Source: Acinetobacter calcoaceticus (GTDB lineage Bacteria > Pseudomonadota > Gammaproteobacteria > Pseudomonadales > Moraxellaceae). From it: DNA of 64,000 nucleotides. The notes beneath the pieces were generated by a model. That model made no database searches and was not told the DNA's origin. It saw nothing but the letters and a program-made list of their open reading frames with translations. The position numbers and the translations under genes were made by a program. The stretch spans positions 1 to 64,000 of the forward strand of contig NZ_SLVJ01000013.1 in NCBI RefSeq assembly GCF_004345325.1, in the 5' to 3' direction. Shown in pieces: positions 18,361 to 27,185 of the stretch. Numbering within the stretch: the stretch's first letter is position 1; every line of letters begins with the position of its first letter.

Positions 18361-19086
18361 CTAATGTGAAATTATAGGTTGTACTTTTGGTGGTGGTATT
18401 AAAGCATTATCCCTTTGGTCTATAAATATATTAGGAAAATTTTCATCATCGTCGATGGCTGCTCGATAAGTGTTTTTATCCTCAATATAAATTTGCAAAT
18501 CACTTTGATAGGGTTTGAGTGTCGCCTGTTTCAAAAATCGCTGTTTAGCTTTTAAATATTCTATTTTATGTTGCACGCTGTCAGTTTTTGATAATTTATT
18601 AATATAATCTTCAAATTCACGGATTTGAGATGAATTTAGCACAGGTTTCATACAAACAATAGGCACGGAGAAATGTTCTTGGTTAATTTTCCGAATTCCA
18701 GGTAAAACTCGACATGTTCTAAAAGAATCTGAGCTTTGTTTAATTTCTTCATCAATCACTTGCAGCATGTCTTTTCTTTGTTTTGAATTTAAGCCTTCAC
18801 TATTGATTTCACGCAGATGATTCGCTATTCCATCTTTGGGAAATGGATTTAAGAAATGTTGAATTTTTTCTTGATCAGTTGAATTTCCAACCATTGAATA
18901 TACGAGTTCTAAATAATTTTTCTGATAATTCAAATCATCTACAATCTGCATTTTAATAATGTTTTTAGCAATCTGTTGCATCCGAACTATATCTACTCGT
19001 GGCGTAGACGCATATGTTTTCAATGAACATACCATCGCAAAAGTACAGAAAAATAAAAGATTGGATTTAAGTTTCTTTATAAGCAT
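18361..19086 (-). CDS. secreted protein with signal peptide, unknown function
   Basis: A 241-residue protein begins with MLIKKLKSNLLFFCTFAMVC and then SLKTYAS, a typical Sec signal peptide with probable cleavage after Ala. The mature part is polar, helical and rich in Lys, Gln and Asp, with three cysteines. It ends in a proline-containing tail (IPPPKVQPIISH). No family was recognised. It is followed after 11 bases by a small membrane protein gene; together they look like an envelope accessory pair. Codon use is notably AT-rich. Confidence 0.55.
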   Translation of the reverse strand: MLIKKLKSNLLFFCTFAMVCSLKTYASTPRVDIVRMQQIAKNIIKMQIVDDLNYQKNYLELVYSMVGNSTDQEKIQHFLNPFPKDGIANHLREINSEGLNSKQRKDMLQVIDEEIKQSSDSFRTCRVLPGIRKINQEHFSVPIVCMKPVLNSSQIREFEDYINKLSKTDSVQHKIEYLKAKQRFLKQATLKPYQSDLQIYIEDKNTYRAAIDDDENFPNIFIDQRDNALIPPPKVQPIISH

Positions 19087-19142
19087 AAAGTTTCTACTTC
19101 GAAATGAAAAATTGATTTTTAATTAACATAAAGTCAGCCGAA

Positions 19143-20543
19143 TCACTCCATCAACATGCTGTCTGTTGAGGTACAACGCTGAATCGCCAAGGCCAATACA
19201 TCATAAATCTTCTTGTCATTACACTGCGCAACATTGAACCTTAAAAAATGTCGCGCCTGCTGTGACTGGCTAAATGAACTCCCCGGTGCCAAGAGTACAC
19301 CATGCTGCAGGCAGATTTTAGAAATGGCTGCGGCATCAAGTTGCAGTGGCAATTCACACCAGAGAAATATACCGCCTTTCGGAATAATCCAAGGTTTAAT
19401 ATTTAAAGCCGCCAAACGTTGAATAGTTTGATTCATCGCTGCAACGGCATGGTTTTTAATCCACTCTACGTGTTTACGATAAGCACTGTCGGTCAACGCT
19501 TGATAGACAATTTCTGCATTTAATTGCGCATTACTAAATTGGGTGGCAATTTTGAGATCGATCAAAGCATCAACCCGATTTGGATTGGCAATAATATATC
19601 CGCAGCGTACTGCAGCAGATAAAGTCTTGGAAAAACTCCCCAGTTGTACCACCTGATTCAGTCCTGCTAAAGCCGCATATTTAGGTGCAGGTAATATTTC
19701 AAAATCAGCAAAAATATCATCCTCAACAATGGTGACATTTGCCGACTCGGCTAATTTTGCAATTTGATAGGCCACTTGTGTCGTGAGTACTGCGCCAGTT
19801 GGATTATGAATACCAGAATTGGTTAAATACAGTTTCGGTTTAAACGCTAATGCTTCAGTAAAAGATTTTATATCAGGCCCATCTTTCAGCATCGGGATGG
19901 CAATACTGTGTAAATGATGTTTTTTGGCCAAGACATGAAAATTAAAATAACACGGGTCATCAATGAGAATCACATCCCCCGGTTGCAATAATAATTGAAA
20001 TACCAAATCAATCGATTGGGTGGCGGAATCTGTGAGGATGATTTGAGATTCGTGAATATACTGATCATTGAATTGTTTTTTTCGCGCAATCCATTGTCTT
20101 AAACCTAGATGGCCCTGAGGGCTGGAATAATTGGTCAATACATCTGCGCCTAATCGAGAAACCACTTTTAACGCCTTACGAATACTTTGTTCTGGCATCC
20201 ATGATTCAGGTAACCAGCCACAACCGGGTTTAAGCATATCCGTGGGTGCGTCAAGGGATTGTCTGGAGATCCACAACGGATCGATTTCACGATGATAGGG
20301 TTGCATATTGCTGGCAATCGGTAATCTTACATGCCGACCACATACATAAAAACCAGCACCTGCACGAGATTCAATCAAACCTTCCCCGACCAGACGTGCA
20401 TAGGCTTCCACCACAGTCGAGACCGAATGATTCAATTGGCTCGCCATGCGTCGTACTGAAACTAATCGAGAACCTTCAAGCAATTGCTTAGAACTGATTT
20501 GTTCACGGATGACATGCATGGTCTGTTCAATTTTATTCATCAC
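19143..20543 (-). CDS. MocR-type regulator (GntR helix-turn-helix + aminotransferase-like domain)
   Basis: The N-terminal winged helix (about residues 1-75) includes GSRLVSVRRMASQLNHSVSTVVEAYARL, the GntR signature with an unusual VSVRRMA in place of LPSxRxLA. A fold-type-I aminotransferase domain follows: NPTGAVLTTQ near residue 225, EDDIFADFE near 255, and GSFSKTLSAAVRCGYI, whose Lys would bind PLP. MocR proteins sense PLP adducts and regulate transport or vitamin/amine genes. The divergent DMT transporter gene is the likely target; overlapping palindromes lie between them. The 466-residue length is normal. The start has a Met-Met pair at 20543/20540. Confidence 0.88.
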   Translation of the reverse strand: MMNKIEQTMHVIREQISSKQLLEGSRLVSVRRMASQLNHSVSTVVEAYARLVGEGLIESRAGAGFYVCGRHVRLPIASNMQPYHREIDPLWISRQSLDAPTDMLKPGCGWLPESWMPEQSIRKALKVVSRLGADVLTNYSSPQGHLGLRQWIARKKQFNDQYIHESQIILTDSATQSIDLVFQLLLQPGDVILIDDPCYFNFHVLAKKHHLHSIAIPMLKDGPDIKSFTEALAFKPKLYLTNSGIHNPTGAVLTTQVAYQIAKLAESANVTIVEDDIFADFEILPAPKYAALAGLNQVVQLGSFSKTLSAAVRCGYIIANPNRVDALIDLKIATQFSNAQLNAEIVYQALTDSAYRKHVEWIKNHAVAAMNQTIQRLAALNIKPWIIPKGGIFLWCELPLQLDAAAISKICLQHGVLLAPGSSFSQSQQARHFLRFNVAQCNDKKIYDVLALAIQRCTSTDSMLME

Positions 20544-20630
20544 GAAGACCCAGTTTAGAAAGATGGCGGTCAGATTAAATTATACAGATCAGTAGCGATA
20601 CACAAGTACAAGGACAGAATTTTCCAGCAA

Positions 20631-20675
20631 ACTGTATGGGGAAATATACCCATACAGTACAGTGAAATTGTACTG
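20631..20675. promoter_or_regulatory. two overlapping palindromes between mocR and the DMT gene
   Basis: Palindrome 1 is ACTGTATGGG (20631-20640), eight bases, then CCCATACAGT (20649-20658). Palindrome 2 is CAGTACA (20655-20661), seven bases, then TGTACTG (20669-20675). Both are perfect and share four bases. They lie about 20-65 bases before the transporter start and 90-130 bases from the MocR start, where an operator is expected. Confidence 0.65.
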
Positions 20676-20741
20676 CATTGTAGCTATGAGTTCGGCATGA
20701 ATATTTGTATAAAACAAGGCTATGTAATTGGAAATATTCAA

Positions 20742-21620
20742 ATGAATGAACAAAATGTCGGTTGGCTCAATGGACTATTCGGTGTGGTGATCTTTGCTGG
20801 ATCATTACCTGCAACGCGTATCGCAGTGATGGGATTTAGTCCTGAATTCATCACGGGTGCACGAGCCAGTATTGCGAGTATATTGGCCTTGTTCATCTTG
20901 TGGTTTTTCCAAGCCAAGCCATTCAAACAAAATCTTCCACAGCGTACAGATTGGATTCCGCTGCTCATCGTGGCCTTTGGTGTGGTATTTGGATTTCCAT
21001 TTTTTACCGCCTTGGCCTTAGAGCATATTAGTTCAGCTCGTGCCTTGGTATTTGTCGCTTTACTGCCGCTCACTACGGCTATTTTTGGAGTATTGCGTAG
21101 CGCAGAACGCCCCAGCCTGCCGTTTTGGATCTTTGCATTATTGGGCAGTTTTTTTGTGATGGGTTTTATGCTGCAAGGTGATCAGGGGCATCTCTTGGGA
21201 CCAGGTGATCTGTTGATGATCCTAGCGATTATTGTCTGTGGCTTGAGTTATGCCGAAGGTGGTCGATTGGCTAAAACCTTAGGCGGTTGGCAAGTGATCT
21301 GTTGGGCACTGGTGATTTCCTTACCGTTGATGCTGCTACTGAGTTTTTATTATCTACCGAAACAATGGAGCACAGTGCCGATCTCCGCCTACGCAGGACT
21401 GCTCTATGTCTCGTTATTTAGTATGTTGATTGGATTTTTCTTTTGGTACAAGGGCTTGGCGCTGGGCGGGATCGCCAAAGTCGGTCAAATTCAATTGCTA
21501 CAACCCTTCATTGGTCTGGTATTTTCAGCGATTATTTTGGGTGAAAGCGTCACCCTCGGCATGATCGCAGTCTCTATGGCCGTCATGCTCTGTGTGCTTA
21601 TGGCCAAACGCTATACCTAA
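20742..21620 (+). CDS. DMT superfamily transporter, EamA family
   Basis: This is an inner-membrane exporter with ten hydrophobic segments and two EamA repeats. The first begins GLFGVVIFAGSLPATRIAVMG and the second includes GLLYVSLFSMLIGFFFWYKG. I start at 20742 (MNEQNVGWLN, GGAAA upstream); the ATG at 20697 would add 15 residues and overlaps the operator-proximal leader. Its divergent arrangement with a MocR regulator is common for EamA exporters of amino acids or related metabolites, and suggests it is induced when the regulator's ligand accumulates. Substrate unknown. Confidence 0.85.
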   Translation: MNEQNVGWLNGLFGVVIFAGSLPATRIAVMGFSPEFITGARASIASILALFILWFFQAKPFKQNLPQRTDWIPLLIVAFGVVFGFPFFTALALEHISSARALVFVALLPLTTAIFGVLRSAERPSLPFWIFALLGSFFVMGFMLQGDQGHLLGPGDLLMILAIIVCGLSYAEGGRLAKTLGGWQVICWALVISLPLMLLLSFYYLPKQWSTVPISAYAGLLYVSLFSMLIGFFFWYKGLALGGIAKVGQIQLLQPFIGLVFSAIILGESVTLGMIAVSMAVMLCVLMAKRYT

Positions 21621-21716
21621 GCCACTCAACATTTAATCATTCACCGAATCATTTAGCATTCATATTTCACTGCTGATCCAGAACAAAGCTAAACACAATG
21701 AAATAGCAAGGCTTAC

Positions 21717-22328
21717 TTATAGTAAGCCTATTTCTTTAAAAAAGTACCTATAAGTATTGGCTTTATCCTGCAGCGACAAAGGATAAGCGCGAGAAGAAGA
21801 TGGCATGCGATATAACTGTAATGCTCGCCCAGCAAAAATAGCACTGCTCGACTGGCCAATGCTGGGCTTTAAACTATCTTCTGGCATAGACAACATCAAG
21901 GTATCGGTGGCTTTATCCCCAGTGGTCATCAGTGCATGACAGTGTGGAATCTGTTGTAATAACTGCTGTAGGTCGGTTGGGGTTTCAATCACTAAAAACT
22001 TATCTGCGGCATTACCCTTTAAACGTCTGACTTGGTATGCAGTATCGTAAATCGCAATACCCTTCTCGGTTAAAAAATCACGGATCAACTGCTCTTTAAA
22101 GGTTTTGTTGGCAAGGTCAATAAAATGATCTTTGTCAGCATAAAAGATCAAGCCAAAGATACGCCACATATCATTTTGAAAATTCGGATAATAAAAATCC
22201 ATTTTCCAACGCGATTTCGGCGGAGGAAAACTTCCCATCATTAGCAACTTGGCATTGATTGGTAAAAATGGTGCTAATGGATGTGTTTCAATCATTGGAT
22301 CAGTTGTTGGGTTTTGGTCGTTGCTCAT
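21717..22328 (-). CDS. uracil-DNA glycosylase superfamily protein
   Basis: The 203-residue protein shows the UDG-fold first motif in the form KLLMMGSFPPPKSRW (about residue 30), followed by FYYPNFQNDMWRIFGLIF, a layout seen in the DNA-deoxyinosine/mismatch-glycosylase-like branch of the superfamily. The late motif PSSSRAYPLSLQDK (about residue 176) takes the place of the usual HPSP. It probably removes deaminated or mismatched bases from DNA, though the exact lesion cannot be told from sequence. It is the last gene of a minus-strand series and faces the convergent transporter. Confidence 0.7.
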   Translation of the reverse strand: MSNDQNPTTDPMIETHPLAPFLPINAKLLMMGSFPPPKSRWKMDFYYPNFQNDMWRIFGLIFYADKDHFIDLANKTFKEQLIRDFLTEKGIAIYDTAYQVRRLKGNAADKFLVIETPTDLQQLLQQIPHCHALMTTGDKATDTLMLSMPEDSLKPSIGQSSSAIFAGRALQLYRMPSSSRAYPLSLQDKANTYRYFFKEIGLL

Positions 22329-22387
22329 AATTTTGCTTAGGCTATTTTGATGGTTATGAATACAAAGAGATTCTGGTGAATCAATTT

Positions 22388-23107
22388 TTAAACCTCAATG
22401 TGGTGTTTCAAAATGCGGTCTGCAACCTCATCCGCCCAAAATGCATAAATCTCAGCACTCGGATGAAAACCATCCCTCGCCATACTCAGATTTAAACTTT
22501 GATACTGCTGCACATCGTATTTTAAAAACTCATAATGCGGTTGACTGTGTACCACCTCAGCAAGTAGCTGATTCATTTGCGCGGCATAGCGGCCAAACAA
22601 CCAGCCCAATGGATTCGGTAAAGCTGGAAATTGATCCATCGGTGGAACACCAGACACCACCACCAAATTTGGACTAAAGCGCTGCTCTATATCGGCATAA
22701 AGTTTTTTCTGCTCTGCAATCCAAGTCTTGGGTTGGCGAAATCGAGTGACATCATTAACCCCGACTGAGGTCACCACCACATCATAATGCTGCGGCGCTA
22801 AGCCCTGTGATGCTGCAAGCACTTGGGCAGAGTTATGCCCTGTTTTGGCTTCTAAGCGATATGCTACACAGTATTGATCACTCAACTTCGCCAGCAATGC
22901 CCCCAACAAAGCCTGATCCTGATGATCGACCCCAACCCCTGCGGCGGCTGAATCACCTAAGATCAACACGGATAATTTCGGCCCTTGACCGACGATGCCA
23001 TGCCGATCCCCTGTCGGTTCAGGCAAGCGCGGGGTATTTTTTTTGACTCGATAACCTTGTAGTACGATGGCAGGTAACAAGGCTAAAGTTGAAAGTTTTA
23101 ATAGCAT
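22388..23107 (-). CDS. SGNH/GDSL-family esterase
   Basis: The GDS block ILGDSAAAGVGVDHQ (Ser nucleophile about residue 53), the Gly/Asn blocks (GHNSAQV; SVGVNDVT) and the C-terminal DGFHPSAEIYAFWAD with the Asp-x-x-His pair define an SGNH hydrolase. The N-terminus (MLLKLSTLALLPAIVLQGYRVKK) is a single hydrophobic segment followed by basic residues, so the enzyme is probably anchored in the inner membrane facing the periplasm. Substrate unknown (acyl esters). It follows the SDR gene closely on the same strand. Confidence 0.8.
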   Translation of the reverse strand: MLLKLSTLALLPAIVLQGYRVKKNTPRLPEPTGDRHGIVGQGPKLSVLILGDSAAAGVGVDHQDQALLGALLAKLSDQYCVAYRLEAKTGHNSAQVLAASQGLAPQHYDVVVTSVGVNDVTRFRQPKTWIAEQKKLYADIEQRFSPNLVVVSGVPPMDQFPALPNPLGWLFGRYAAQMNQLLAEVVHSQPHYEFLKYDVQQYQSLNLSMARDGFHPSAEIYAFWADEVADRILKHHIEV

Positions 23108-23134
23108 GAATATTCCAAATGCACGATGGCCTCA

Positions 23135-23878
23135 TCAGCTTAACTTATTGACAATGCTCAGTGGTAGCACTTTCATGGCCAAACTTATTGGCAACCAAGG
23201 CCATTGTGGTACGTAGGCTTTGATCGGTTGTTTTTCAATGGCTTTGACCATCAAATACACCCCTGTTTTCTCATCTACTTCAAAGGGCAATTTCTTTGCA
23301 CCCTCATTCAGTTCGGTACGAATATAGCCTGGGAAAATGGTTGAGACTTTAATCGGGGTGCTGAGTAATTCTGCTCGAATGCCTTCAGCCAAATGCGCCA
23401 CGGCAGCTTTACTTGCCGCATAAGTCGACATATGTTTGGGCAGACCACGCATGGCACTCATTGAGGAAATCATAACCAAATGGCCGTAATTTTGTGCACG
23501 AAAGATTTCAACTGCAGCCTCACTTTGTGCCAATGCTGAAATAAAATTGGTTTCGGCTGTTGCGCGGTTGGTTGCAAAATGCCCCTTGCCAATCCGACGC
23601 CCTTCACCTACCCCAGCATTAATAATAATGCGGTCAAGCGTGCCAAAGTCGGCTTGAAACGCTTTAAAGATAGCAAACACCTGATCATAATCGGTCACAT
23701 CCAACACTTTAGTGATGACTTTGACCCCAAAGTTAGTTTCAAGTTCTTGCTTTAAACTGTCTAGGCGCTCTAGTCGACGTGCACAAATCGCCAAGTTATA
23801 TCCCATTCCTGCAAATTCACGGGCCATACCTGCACCGAGTCCGGAGCTTGCACCAGTAATTAATATTGTTTTTGCCAT
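23135..23878 (-). CDS. short-chain dehydrogenase/reductase (LvaD-like)
   Basis: This is a 247-residue classical SDR. The nucleotide-binding TGASSGLGAGMAREF is near residue 8, the structural NAGVGEG (NAG motif) near 90, Ser in MISSMSAMRG near 140, and the catalytic YAASK near 155. Cytoplasmic, NAD(P)-dependent. It is the last gene of the set ACAD11-like dehydrogenase, phosphotransferase, histidine phosphatase, SDR. That is the composition of 4-hydroxyacyl-CoA (levulinate-type) catabolic clusters, where the SDR partner is LvaD. A function in that pathway is inference from context. Confidence 0.85.
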   Translation of the reverse strand: MAKTILITGASSGLGAGMAREFAGMGYNLAICARRLERLDSLKQELETNFGVKVITKVLDVTDYDQVFAIFKAFQADFGTLDRIIINAGVGEGRRIGKGHFATNRATAETNFISALAQSEAAVEIFRAQNYGHLVMISSMSAMRGLPKHMSTYAASKAAVAHLAEGIRAELLSTPIKVSTIFPGYIRTELNEGAKKLPFEVDEKTGVYLMVKAIEKQPIKAYVPQWPWLPISLAMKVLPLSIVNKLS

Positions 23879-23925
23879 AATGATGTCCTTCCCTATTTAT
23901 GTGGTTTTATGACCTTGTTCTAGGT

Positions 23926-24690
23926 TTACATCCAGGTCAGCAACTCGACATCTTCTGCCCGAAGATTTTTATCCATCAAGGTTTCAGCATTTAAAGCATC
24001 GGCTTTTAAAAAGTGATGTTCATTGAGACTGAGTAATTTGGCCTGATCCGCCACATCAATCATCTGTTCATGTGACATCTTTAATGTGGTCATGCTGGCA
24101 TTGGCGATCGCCCAACTCAAATCAAAAGTTTTGGCTAGACTGAGTTCAAGTAACTGCCCCACCAAAGATGAAATCACCCCACCCGAAGTAAATACCAAAG
24201 CATAACGCGGTTTATGACGGGCCAAATCTTCAAGTAATGTGATCAGGGCTTGATTGATCCGCTGTTTAAAACTCGGCCATGATTCTTCATATTCATGATG
24301 ATATTCACCACCCGTCCAACGCTGCATGGCGGCATTAAATACTTCAGTTAAATAAACCTCGGCATTTTCTGCGTTTTGCAACTCCTGCTTAATTAACTCT
24401 GGTTGACTAAACCGTACATCATACTGTGCAAAAATTTGCTCATGATTAAACTCATTCCAATCAGCATTGGTCTGAATATCGACATCTGGAAAGCATTGTG
24501 CCACCGCCAATTGCGCCGTATGTTGATGACGTTGCATTGCACCTGCCACCACATAGGGTTGTTCGTTCAATAACTGCTTAAGATATTGTCCTAAAACCTC
24601 GGCCTGTAACTCGCCATTTTTTGAGAGTTGATCATAGTTTTTTTGACCAAATGAAGCTTGGCCATGACGAATTAAGTAAATCGTGGTCAT
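23926..24690 (-). CDS. histidine phosphatase family protein
   Basis: The phosphatase RHG motif IYLIRHGQASFGQKNYDQLS is at the N-terminus; His10 should be the phosphorylated residue. Further elements are GAMQRHQHTAQLA (Arg and His near residue 55) and FTSGGVISSLVGQLLEL, where the usual second catalytic His is replaced by a Gly-Gly context. The 254-residue cytoplasmic protein overlaps the upstream phosphotransferase gene by four bases (ATGA), so the two are translationally coupled. In this context it may act on a phosphorylated acyl intermediate or be a housekeeping phosphatase; which one is unknown. Confidence 0.85.
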   Translation of the reverse strand: MTTIYLIRHGQASFGQKNYDQLSKNGELQAEVLGQYLKQLLNEQPYVVAGAMQRHQHTAQLAVAQCFPDVDIQTNADWNEFNHEQIFAQYDVRFSQPELIKQELQNAENAEVYLTEVFNAAMQRWTGGEYHHEYEESWPSFKQRINQALITLLEDLARHKPRYALVFTSGGVISSLVGQLLELSLAKTFDLSWAIANASMTTLKMSHEQMIDVADQAKLLSLNEHHFLKADALNAETLMDKNLRAEDVELLTWM

Positions 24691-25808
24691 TTCTTTAATA
24701 TTTCCTCTAATTTAGGCAAGTATTTCTGAACCAAGGCATTGGCCTCTAGCTTTTGTTGTCCAATCAGTTTAAGACAGCGAATATGAATGGCATGAATCAC
24801 CACCCAAAAATCTTTAAATGCAGGATTTGGGGTTTGTTTATGATAGTAGCGATAATAAATCTGTTGTGCGATCACCGCCAAACGGAATAGACCAAAGACT
24901 TCATAAAATACCCAGTTTTCAGGCCTTAAACCGGTTTTCTGCAGATAATAATCAACCACTTGTTGCCGAGTCAGCATACCCTTTAAATGGGTCGGTTGGC
25001 GACGTGTGGATTTAAAGATTTGACTATCCTGGTCTTCAACCCAATAGGCCAGCGCTGCACCCAAGTCCATCAACGGATCGCCTAAAGTCGCCATTTCCCA
25101 ATCCAATATCCCAATCACTTCAGTGGGATGTTGCGGATCTAGGATTACATTATCAAAACGCCAATCATTATGGATAATACAGGTCTTTGAATCTTCTGGT
25201 ATATTTTCAAGTAGCCAATGACGCACAAATTTAAATGATGGCACATTCAAGGTTTTGGCTTTCACATAACGTTGATCCCAGCCCTCGACTTGACGACGAC
25301 AATAGCCATCGCCTTTGCCTAACTTTTCCAGTTCAGTCCCTTGATACGGCACTTGGTGCAACTCGATTAATTTATCAATTACGTTAATACATAGTTGATT
25401 AATCTCAGTTTCACTCAAATATAACTCAGCAGGGAGTTTGGCACGTGGGATAATGCCTTCTATACGCTGCATCACATAAAAGTCACAGCCGATCACCGCT
25501 GGGTCCTGACACAGTGCAATCATTGTAGCTAGTGCTGGGTAGAGTGGCGCAAGGTGTTTTTGCACCTCAAATTCTCGCAACATATCATGTGCAGACTTGG
25601 CCTTGGTGCCTTCGGGTGGGCGGCGTAAAATCAGATCTTGATTTTCATACTTGAGCCTATAGGTCCAATTTGAAGCCCCACCGGTATATTGAGTGACTTC
25701 AACTGCGCCAATCAACTCAATACCTTGTGCGATTAACCATTGTTCAACAGCTTGTATATCCAGTGCTTCTCCATCTCGCACTTGTCCACCAATATCTATG
25801 ACCGACAT
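24687..25808 (-). CDS. phosphotransferase family protein (ACAD10/11 kinase- and LvaA-like)
   Basis: This is an aminoglycoside-phosphotransferase-fold kinase of 373 residues. The nucleotide loop TGGASNWTYRLKY is near 45, the invariant Lys/Arg region LILRRPP near 60, the Brenner box IIHNDWRFDNVILD (catalytic Asp about 215) and the Mg-binding ILDWEMATLGDPLMDLG (about 240). These motifs are diagnostic of the kinase half of mammalian ACAD10/11 and of LvaA, which phosphorylate 4-hydroxyacyl-CoA. The adjacent upstream gene is the matching ACAD11-like dehydrogenase, so this operon carries as two genes what ACAD11 carries as one protein. It overlaps the phosphatase gene by four bases. Confidence 0.87.
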   Translation of the reverse strand: MSVIDIGGQVRDGEALDIQAVEQWLIAQGIELIGAVEVTQYTGGASNWTYRLKYENQDLILRRPPEGTKAKSAHDMLREFEVQKHLAPLYPALATMIALCQDPAVIGCDFYVMQRIEGIIPRAKLPAELYLSETEINQLCINVIDKLIELHQVPYQGTELEKLGKGDGYCRRQVEGWDQRYVKAKTLNVPSFKFVRHWLLENIPEDSKTCIIHNDWRFDNVILDPQHPTEVIGILDWEMATLGDPLMDLGAALAYWVEDQDSQIFKSTRRQPTHLKGMLTRQQVVDYYLQKTGLRPENWVFYEVFGLFRLAVIAQQIYYRYYHKQTPNPAFKDFWVVIHAIHIRCLKLIGQQKLEANALVQKYLPKLEEILKK

Positions 25809-25872
25809 ATATTATCCTTTAACGCAGTTTTATTATAAATTCACATGATTAAGATTTTATTCCTCTTTGATT

Positions 25873-27120
25873 CTACTTTGACTTTGCTACATAACCACGT
25901 TTTTTAAGCTCTAATTTTGCAATCATCCCTTTATGCACTTCATCAGGTCCATCCGCCAAACGCAGTGCACGTGCCTGCGCAAAGAACCCCGTCAACAGGG
26001 TATCGTGGCAAAGTCCAGCGCCGCCATGGATTTGCATCGCCATATCCACGACTTTTTCCAGCATACTCGGTGCGACCACTTTAATCGCTGATATTTCAGT
26101 CAGCGCCGCCCTATTGCCCAAACGATCCATTTTATCTGCTGCATATAAAGTCAATAATCGTGCTTGATCAATAGCAACCCGCGCCTCAGCGACGCACTCT
26201 AAATTACCACCGAGTTTCAATATCTCTTGACCAAAGGCTTGACGTTGCATACCGCGGTCAATCATTAAGGCCAAGGCTTTTTCAGCAGCACCCACGCAGC
26301 GCATACAATGGTGGATTCGACCTGGTCCTAGGCGACCTTGTGCAATTTCAAAACCTTGTCCAGCACCACCAATAAAGTTAGCGACCGGAACGCGGACATT
26401 GTCAAAACTGACTTCACCATGGCCATGCGGTGCATCATAATCACCAAATACTGGCAACATACGCTCTATTTTTACCCCAACACTGTCGATCGGCACCAAC
26501 ACCATTGAATGCTGATGGTGACGGTCTTTACTTGGATCTGGGGTATGCGCCATATAGATAATAATCTTGGCATTAGGATCACCTAGACCTGAGGACCACC
26601 ACTTACGACCATTGAGCACTATCTCCTCACCTTCAACAATCGCAGTGGCCTGCATATTGGTGGCATCACTTGAAGCAACCGCTGGCTCAGTCATACAAAA
26701 AACTGAACGGATCTTCCCTGCCAATAATGGCTGTAACCATTGTTGCTTTTGTTGCTCAGAACCATAACGCCACAGCACTTCCATATTGCCACTGTCTGGT
26801 GCATTACAGTTAAAGACGATCGGTGCAATTAAACTCTGACCCGATAGCTCCGCGATATGCGCATATTCTTGGACGCTTAATCCTGCACCTAATATCGGAT
26901 CAGGCAGAAACATATTCCATAAACCTGCTGCTTGAGCCTTGAGTTTGAGTTGTTCAAGTAACACTGGCCATTGCCAAGTGGTCCAGTCAGCACCGACATT
27001 GAGTTGACGAACCTGATGCCAAAAATCAGCTTCAATCGGTTCGATTTCATTTTGTATAAATGCTTTACTAAGTTGGATATATTCTTCTGCGCGTGCTGAT
27101 AATTCAAACATGATGGACAT
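25873..27120 (-). CDS. acyl-CoA dehydrogenase, ACAD11/LvaC-like
   Basis: This 415-residue flavoprotein has the blocks I know from ACAD11: NCNAPDSGNMEVLWRYG, CMTEPAVASSDATNMQA, GRKWWSSGLGDP, QGRLGPGRIHHCMR, and ADGPDEVHKGMIAKLEL at the end. In that subfamily the enzyme works with the kinase partner to eliminate phosphate from a 4-phosphooxyacyl-CoA, giving an enoyl-CoA for beta-oxidation. It is the first gene of the four-gene minus-strand operon, 64 bases before the kinase. A divergent LysR gene begins 65 bases upstream, the usual arrangement for a dedicated regulator. A second Met at 27111 is an alternative start. Confidence 0.88.
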   Translation of the reverse strand: MSIMFELSARAEEYIQLSKAFIQNEIEPIEADFWHQVRQLNVGADWTTWQWPVLLEQLKLKAQAAGLWNMFLPDPILGAGLSVQEYAHIAELSGQSLIAPIVFNCNAPDSGNMEVLWRYGSEQQKQQWLQPLLAGKIRSVFCMTEPAVASSDATNMQATAIVEGEEIVLNGRKWWSSGLGDPNAKIIIYMAHTPDPSKDRHHQHSMVLVPIDSVGVKIERMLPVFGDYDAPHGHGEVSFDNVRVPVANFIGGAGQGFEIAQGRLGPGRIHHCMRCVGAAEKALALMIDRGMQRQAFGQEILKLGGNLECVAEARVAIDQARLLTLYAADKMDRLGNRAALTEISAIKVVAPSMLEKVVDMAMQIHGGAGLCHDTLLTGFFAQARALRLADGPDEVHKGMIAKLELKKRGYVAKSK

Positions 27121-27185
27121 CCTAAATGTTGTCTTGTATACGCTTTACAACACCATAACCTAAAATATATTATGAATTAAATGAT

